From: Trachythela sp. YZ-2020
Taxonomy: Eukaryota; Cnidaria; Anthozoa; Malacalcyonacea; Clavulariidae
Direction: 5' to 3'
DNA length: 64,000 nt
Assembly (NCBI GenBank): GCA_016169945.1
Contig: JADLSH010000212.1
Span: 1,520,001 to 1,584,000 of the forward strand
The translations under genes were made by a program, and so were the position numbers. Of this stretch, positions 58,601 through 64,000 are shown piece by piece. How positions within the stretch are numbered: the first letter of the stretch is position 1; every line of letters begins with the position of its first letter. Under the pieces are notes generated by a model that worked only from the letters and a program-made list of their open reading frames with translations, made no database searches and was not told where the DNA came from.

Positions 58601-61600
58601 CAAGAGATTTTTTAGATGTCTTCAGTTCCAACTCAAGTGCTATAATCTCTAAACGATCTGACCAGTTAGGGTTACTTTGACTTGCAATTAGTTTATTATT
58701 TAATGTTTTCACGTAATACTATAAACACCCCGCCACCACGTTTATCAGCCGTTCGATCTTTTCTTATGACATGGTAACCTTTCGGGAGTAACTCGTTGTT
58801 CGTGAAATTTTGATTAAGCCATATGTCTCCGTTACCAAAATGAAATCAAGATTATCTGCATAAACCAGGTCTTTGGAAAGACTTCAAGTTGTTAAAAGTC
58901 CCATCAGGTAATTTGGTGGTACTTCAAATACTTTGAGCATTGAAGGAGAGACACCGAAAAACATGTTCACTACCAGGACCTGGATTGATAGCAACGTCTC
59001 CTGATAATAAGATCCATAGGAGAGGTGTAAATTATTATTCATTTGAAATAGTAGGCCGTAACGATGGTTGCTGGACGATGGGCATTTCCTTAAAATAGTA
59101 TCACGCGTTGATATCCAAATATAGCTTGATCTTCCAGATATTGATGCAAGTTCCGATGAAATACTGGGATTTTGCGGCGTTGATGAGGAGTTCTGAGAGT
59201 CTATAGTATTGGTTTAGATCTGGAGAATAACTAAAAAGTTACAGCGAAAAACAAGAGCCAACTAGATATTGAATTGAACAAGCGTCGCCTGGTTAATAAA
59301 TTCATTGTTATAATTGACCCAACTTTGTAAGGGAAATCCCAAGAATGAAACCAGAGAAAAGTCTAAGGTCAATAGTTAGTTTATACGCGACAGTACATTA
59401 GTTTTTCCCTCGGGCATTAATTGCATTACATAACCCAGAGCATTAATGCTGAGCTCTCTTTAACAAAGGCATAAAGCATATCATTGTGCCAAGTATAGTA
59501 AGTGTATAGATTAGTTCATGAAAAATCCTTAAATTTTGCACAGAATAAACAAGAATTATCTACCATCATCAAGAATTATGCATAGTGGCATAAAGTGGTA
59601 TACAACCAGTAAATCTGACCGACGCACTTTTAGTTTTAGTGTTTTTACAGAGCACCCTGTATTAGTCGTCAACTAACTTCGAACAAAATTTTGAAAAATC
59701 CTTCCTTCCCTCCTCTGAAATAAGCAAACGAAATGCTTTCCATCACCGGGTAACTCTCTGTGGTACGTGCAGCTGCAAACGGGTGCTCAGGTCTACACTC
59801 GAAATCACTACAATATACTGTAATCCAAGTAATTGCAAATGCCAGTTAAACTGCGGACTTACTGTCTCGTTTTTAACCTGGCTATATATTTGTTGATAGG
59901 TTACTATCATCAAGTCAATTCATATGGCAGTAATAACCTTGCTGTGGCAATCCTGTTTTCTCGTCTTGATAATCTTGAAGAATACAATAACACAGGATGC
60001 GAGTCTGGGACTTTGTCTTATATTCCTTTATCTCAACTTGATGTTGACTGGAAATATCCTGGACATGGTAGAATGACTATGGGAAATTCTCACCTGGAAA
60101 CTGCCAGGTAGGAAATTGTTTTTGGATAGGGTATTCTGGATAAGGCAACATATATTGTAAAGTCAAGATAAGAATTGTCTATAGAAAACAAGACACAAAA
60201 ATCGAGATGAAATTTGGACTCGTTGGACTCTCTTCCCACGCAGGGGTCAAGACTGTGTATTGTTTTTCAACAACTCCTATTTAATTGGTTTTAAGGGACT
60301 GGGGCCGGTTGTTCAAGAGCCGGTTAACTTAACCCTGGGTTAGTGGTAACTTTGATACAAGTTTCTCGACATCGGTTATATTAATATGAATACTTTTTCC
60401 TATCAAGCTTGTACTGGGGGATAGACGCTTTTGTTTATAAAGTTTTGAAATAAACAAACATGCAGAAGTATACAAACCAGAACAGCAGATTAAAATTTAA
60501 CCCGTGGTTAGCGTTAACCGGCTTTTGAACAACCGGCCCCCGGTCATTATTTATGACCGGGGTTGTGGCCGAAGAGAAACTATTTTAACCCCCCAACATT
60601 TTTTTACCCAACCATGTAATATAAAAATTTTAAATGAATCCATGAATCCAAGATTTTAATGCTGAGACAGAGCCCAGTTCCCGGCATAATTCATTAACGT
60701 GTTTTGAGCAGCTAAAAATTAGGGACGTTCTATAGCCGTTTCTGCCTGTTCACTCTCAAATTTTATATATTTAATCGCATTATATAATACTGTCTTGCTG
60801 ACCCAAGGCCTAGATACAAGGTCAAGATTCTGTTCACTGTCACTGCTACTGTTGTAACTTTTCCCTCTGGCTCTGGCAACGAGCATGCTTTTTGCTTTAG
60901 TCTTGTTCTGTTTCTTCTATCAAGCAGACATTACCCGATCATCTGTATTTATCTTCTTGAAATATGAATGCATAAATATAATCATAGTACTTCTATTTTA
61001 AAATTGGCCAAAGACCGACGTAGTTTACAGTATTATTAACTATGATATCCATGCTTAGACCATGGCAATCCAAATTGTTGTATCTTTAATGTTCGTAAAA
61101 TTTAACGCCAGCATGTATAGGTAAAGCAACTCAATGGGCTCATACAGGACGAATAAGAATCTTAAGAATCTTAAGAATATTCAAAGACTTAGAATTTACT
61201 GTTTGAGGTTGGTTTTCATCCATAAAATCTTTGCACACTCTTTGTTTCACTGAGATTTTTGTGTGTTTACGTGTTCTCCACTCATTTCGACGTCCATTTT
61301 TACGAGTTAATCGGCCGATTAGCAAGTTAACCCAGCGAGGTGGGTTAAATATAACCCACTGTTTAACCCTGGGTTACGGTTAATCTAGCTTTGAACAACG
61401 CAAACAAACCTAAGGTTAAAATTTAACCCTAGATTAGGCAAATTTAACCCTGGGTTAGCGTTAACCGGCTTTTGAACAACCGGCCCCAGTTGTTTAATTT
61501 CATAATTTGTCGTGTTAGCGGAATTTCGCGCATGAAATTTACATAATTATTTGTTGTTGTGAAATCTGGATTCCGGGATGTTCCTTTGCGAGCCGATGAT

Positions 61601-64000
61601 GATACGATTTGTTTTGACGAGTGTGGAAGTAAACATGGCTGCGGAAAAAGAATTTGAACTTTGTTAAAGACATGCTTTAAAAACAGTGGTTTAAACGATA
61701 TTGATCTTGTGAAGTAACTACAGTAGAGTCGAATGATCAGCGCCTGTTGTTGATTATGTGGATCCTTTGGGTGAAAACATTTATCGTAGGTTAGAATGCG
61801 AAGGTTAATACAAGCGAGCAGTGACAGTGAAGACTGAAGTGAAGCGGAGCTGTGGCCATGGAAAGCGTTTTGCATATACTGTATATCAAATGTCAAGACT
61901 GAAAATTTGATTTGGACACCATAATGACCAAATGTCAAAAGAAATCTGTCTTTCTGGCTTTAGTAAACAACCAGGACTCCAGTTGGAATATGAATAATGA
62001 GAAGTCAAATGTAACATAAACAGTAAACAATGAGGTCTATGGATACTGCATGTGTTGTCATGCAAGGCTAGCCAAATTCCTACAGAAAATATAGACTGCG
62101 AATTGAATATATGAATTACAAAAAAGTAAGCAGGCATTCCACAAAACAATTAAATCACTATGAGGAGAAATGTAGGCAGTTGTATAGGCAGTAGGCTGGC
62201 AAATAGAAAAAAACAACATGTCGATGACAATCTCAAGCCGAAGTTGACAAGCAATTATGACATTTCATTAGCCAATTAGCCATAGATTCTCATATTGAGG
62301 AATTTACTTTCTCATTAATACAGAATATTATGTTTATAAGAGCTGTATAAACATGGTTTTATGCAGCTTCTAAAAGCAGTAAGAGTGAAAGTACAAAAAA
62401 ACAGCAAAGACAAATAGGAGCATTGTTGTTCAATTAAAAATAGACCCTTCAGATATTGAGAGTGAGATATACCCATTGATACAATATATAGGATGAGAAA
62501 TACTGATTGAATTTTCTATGAAAGCAGCTGAATTGTTTGGTGATGAACACACTGAACTGTAGTAGAAATTGTTATTTAATTCTCTTTACCCAACCCTGAA
62601 CACCAGTAAATTTCAATTTACCCAACCCTTTTCCCTTCCAATTTTTCAGCTAGCCAGCCATTTTCTCTTCGGCCCCAACCCCTGGTGTAAATATTGACCG
62701 GTCCCTAACAACATGTTACTATTCTGAGTATTTCCTGCCGTATTGTTTGAAATTTTCAGGGATATGTCTTTTACTTTGCGACCTAGGGTTCGATTCTTGC
62801 AATAGGTAGTTGTCTTATTTTAATATCGTTTCGTTCTCATGTGAGAAATGTGCTTCCACTTTCACGGCGCGAAATATATCAGGTTCTCTTTGGCTAGTTT
62901 TTCTACGAAAAGGTCCTCCCCTTACTGGACTTATGTCGCATCGTAGAGGTTATTAAAGTTCCCAATATTTGACCTACCAGTTTAGCAGGACTTTTGAATA
63001 ACGTTTTAATACCTTGCCGGAGAAGGTAAAATATTCTTGTCAAATTTGAAAACTCTTTTCAAATTGTTTAGAGAAATGCTGAAAGAAGCTTTACAAAGAG
63101 GACCACTGACTTTGGAGTCCATCCCTATTTTTCTCAAGGTAGTAAAACTCATCTAAAATTTGTAACGTTAAAAATGTCAAAAAATATTTGCAGCTGCTCC
63201 TTAAGTATCAGGCAATGTTGTGAAAGCTGAATACATTCTGAATTAGTGCAAGATAGAGCATGTTTCAGCAGTCCATCTGTAAGGGATTAATTTTAATTGT
63301 TGATTGTTTATCCTCAGGAATTTCTTCACTGGAGGACTGACAGTGAATCTTTAGCTGTAAAGGTGAGATATTGTGTCTGTATTAATCAAAATGTGCATAT
63401 GAATAAAAGCAGCTTTGGCCCTTTTTGCATATTTTTGTCATCATCCTGCTTTTTCTCTTTTTCCTCGAATTGTTTGTTGTGATGCTCATCACTTTTCTCA
63501 GCGGATGATTCTGCTCTCCTCTATACGCGTGTCCGTTCCATGACATGCCATCGTGTTCCATACCATATCCTATCGTACCATAGCGCACCCCTCGGAATCC
63601 GACCATATACCATATACTATTATTTACGATACGCCATATGATACCTTACCGTACCATATACCATAATTAAAAAGACCCTATACCATATTTACCATGATAC
63701 CTTACCATACCGTACCGTACAATACCAACATCTACCATGGCATACCATATATAGGCGCTTTCACATGTACATTGTCACGTCATATATACGGTCAGTATAA
63801 TATATTTGCCAGTAAAGATTGAGATAAAATTAATTTATTTGTTCTGATCAAATAGAAACCAGATTGGTAATCGATATCAAAATAATGTTTTCATATATGG
63901 TAAATTTTGCAGATTTTTCATCTCCTTTCCAAATACGACCAGACATCCATCTCGGAAGAAAATATTGATTCATTAAACAAGGATGACTTACGACAATTAT
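49667..64000 (+). CDS. secretory-pathway JmjC-domain oxygenase (seven exons seen, 3' end beyond window)
   Basis: Coding exons: 49667..50039, 52494..52669, 53763..53991, 59900..60107, 63072..63138, 63318..63362, 63913..>64000. All have GT..AG borders and agreeing phases, giving 395 residues so far. Start choice: the ATG opens a clear signal peptide (about 1-23, ILHKTISLVLIFKILSLQ), so the protein enters the secretory pathway. It then has GHLEPLGSHRAP and a FWADYVKISKPVVFRGAAKH block typical of small JmjC hydroxylases. The Fe(II) ligands are H182 and D184 (LLHKDAF, across the exon 2/3 junction) and H263 (YYHQV), followed by NNLAVAILFSRL. JmjC enzymes use 2-oxoglutarate and O2 to hydroxylate or demethylate; a lumenal or secreted one more likely hydroxylates proteins. 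The substrate is unknown. The C-terminal part (SISEENIDSLNKDDLRQL) is acidic and may be helical or EF-hand-like. It resembles JMJD5/7/8-type proteins in scale, but I assign no symbol. Confidence 0.87.
50040..52493 (+). other. JmjC intron 1
   Basis: Contains a C-run at about 50156-50172 within a repeat-like block (50045-50200), palindromic 'cagatatctg'/'gtaacagata' words at 51700-51830, and no other coding segment that fits the JmjC phase. Confidence 0.6.
55430..58564 (-). mobile_element. LINE with endonuclease and RT, antisense in JmjC intron 3
   Basis: Near-complete ORF2 on the minus strand. It starts near 58564 with the leader LLLMCSDVESCPGPSD typical of CR1/L2-type ORF2. Endonuclease (58075..57476): ILTLSETHLTG, GGGVAAYISEKL, IAIIYRPPDSS, LLGDVNANYLLPE, TRLDIIATN, GGHDIG. 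Linker KPAPWLTSDVKGLMNERDKL. RT: FLDLKKAFDSVSHSNLLEKL and catalytic IIKYADDAFIYTAD (56110). Thumb region YEYLGIKIDALLNLHSN. Frame breaks near 57476, 57049, 56740, 56538 and 56180, plus a MITE inside the 5' part. All RT and endonuclease motifs I looked for are recognisable. The exact 3' end is uncertain (about 55430-55600). Confidence 0.83.
58132..58280. mobile_element. 149-bp MITE with TTA duplication inside the LINE
   Basis: Inverted ends AGGCTCTTTTCCACTC...GAGTGGAAAAGAGCCT, with pairing continuing inward (ccaactcgc and gcgagttgg). Flanked by TTA at 58129..58131 and 58281..58283. A 3-bp TTA duplication is typical of PIF/Harbinger MITEs. Confidence 0.85.
58566..58870 (-). pseudogene. LINE endonuclease N-terminal fragment
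   Basis: The minus strand reads LVYADNLDFILVTET, YHVIRKDRTADKRGGGVFIV, then LEIIALELELKTSKKSLVSV and CYRPPNCDLNEY, with two frame changes. It is the start of an endonuclease domain from a different LINE, cut exactly where the larger LINE begins. The larger LINE probably landed in this older one. Confidence 0.72.
58871..59899. other. rest of JmjC intron 3, no gene seen
   Basis: No additional exon, tandem repeat or element ends recognised. Confidence 0.45.
60301..60540. mobile_element. GGGGCCGGTTGTTCAA-ended MITE inside the left TIR
   Basis: 240 bp with perfect inverted ends GGGGCCGGTTGTTCAA, continuing into 'agccggttaac'/'gttaaccggct' pairs with 'aaccctgggttag' words. It separates the first five bases of the host element's TIR from the rest. 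Confidence 0.78.
61305..61487. repeat. partial second copy of the same MITE
   Basis: The right end is the same as at 60540 (gttaaccggcttttgaacaa then ccggcccc). The left end lacks the GGGGCCGG terminus, and the interior has several 'ttaaccctgggtta' words. Confidence 0.65.
63531..63750. repeat. degenerate ACCATA/ATACC-rich simple repeat in JmjC intron 6
   Basis: Dense 'accatat', 'ccatacc' and 'ataccttacc' words with irregular spacing between exons 6 and 7. Confidence 0.8.

Larger units (their letters stand above)
60295..62705. mobile_element. non-autonomous TIR element in JmjC intron 4
   Basis: The right end reads ...ttttctcttcggccccaacccc...ttgaccggtccc. The left end reads gggac, then an inserted MITE, then cggtcattattta...ggttgtggccgaagagaaa. 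Taken together the ends are inverted repeats of about 45 bp starting GGGACCGGTCA. TAA flanks both sides (60292..60294 and 62706..62708). No transposase motif was found inside; short open stretches there are unconvincing. Confidence 0.7.

Noticed and set aside
61444..61938. 164-codon antisense frame inside the intron-4 TIR element
   Set aside because: No transposase motif or recognisable domain, and it crosses the end of the MITE copy.
62780..62800. ggttcgattcttgcaa as a tRNA or SINE B-box
   Set aside because: No A-box, no cloverleaf, and the match to the consensus is only partial.
62760..62805. Possible extra JmjC exon after a tttcag at 62757-62759
   Set aside because: In the required phase it runs into TAG right at the donor. 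Exon 4 joins the 63072 exon in phase without it.
1..64000. CRISPR arrays, bacterial operons, rRNA genes
   Set aside because: None seen. The regular tandem arrays lack spacers, and gene structure is eukaryotic.

Overview
The window reads as invertebrate nuclear DNA, most likely from a cnidarian. It is AT-rich, its host genes have introns with GT..AG ends, and it is packed with non-LTR, LTR, Penelope and DNA transposons of kinds common in cnidarian genomes. That assignment is an inference from repeat content and gene style, not from a diagnostic gene. I see no bacterial operon, CRISPR array, rRNA or complete tRNA.

Host genes are few. (1) The right end (49667 to beyond 64000, + strand) holds most of a JmjC-type oxygenase gene with a signal peptide. 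I could assemble seven coding exons whose splice phases all agree, with the iron ligands H182, D184 and H263. (2) A two-exon gene at 22931..23876 (+) encodes a 101-residue secreted, lysine-rich protein that I do not recognise. (3) A terminal exon of a TLDc-domain protein lies at 19222..19538 (-). (4) A spliced-looking exon at 5356..5555 (-) resembles KDZ/Zisupton transposase-associated proteins.

The rest is mobile DNA, left to right. At 0.4-3.35 kb there are two joined LINE fragments. At 6.91-16.37 kb there is a Gypsy LTR retrotransposon with 159-bp LTRs that differ at one base and a 5-bp target duplication. Its gag is split by a 5-kb DNA transposon with ~1-kb inverted repeats that encodes a THAP+DDE transposase and a YqaJ/SWIM nuclease (ISL2EU-like), both decayed. 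At 17.5 and 27.8-29.3 kb there are Penelope-like pieces with hammerhead-like motifs. The 20.8-21.8 and 27.0-27.75 kb segments are direct copies of one repeat and bracket the small secreted gene. LINE remnants lie at 20, 29.7-31.1, 32.2-32.8, 33.5-36.4 and 37.7-39.3 kb. TIR elements lie at 40.0 and 41.2 kb, and a broken piggyBac gene at 42.4-43.8 kb.

The most unusual object is at 44487..47017: a 2.5-kb, nearly complete palindrome with a 6-bp target duplication. Each arm carries several different tandem arrays that all have an 11-bp period, plus a tRNA T-arm-like motif. It looks like a foldback transposon.

The JmjC introns show layered insertion. Intron 3 contains an antisense LINE that is itself split by a 149-bp MITE. 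Intron 4 contains a 2.4-kb TIR element with another MITE inside its left terminal repeat. An internally deleted hAT element with an 8-bp target duplication ends 268 bp before the JmjC start codon.
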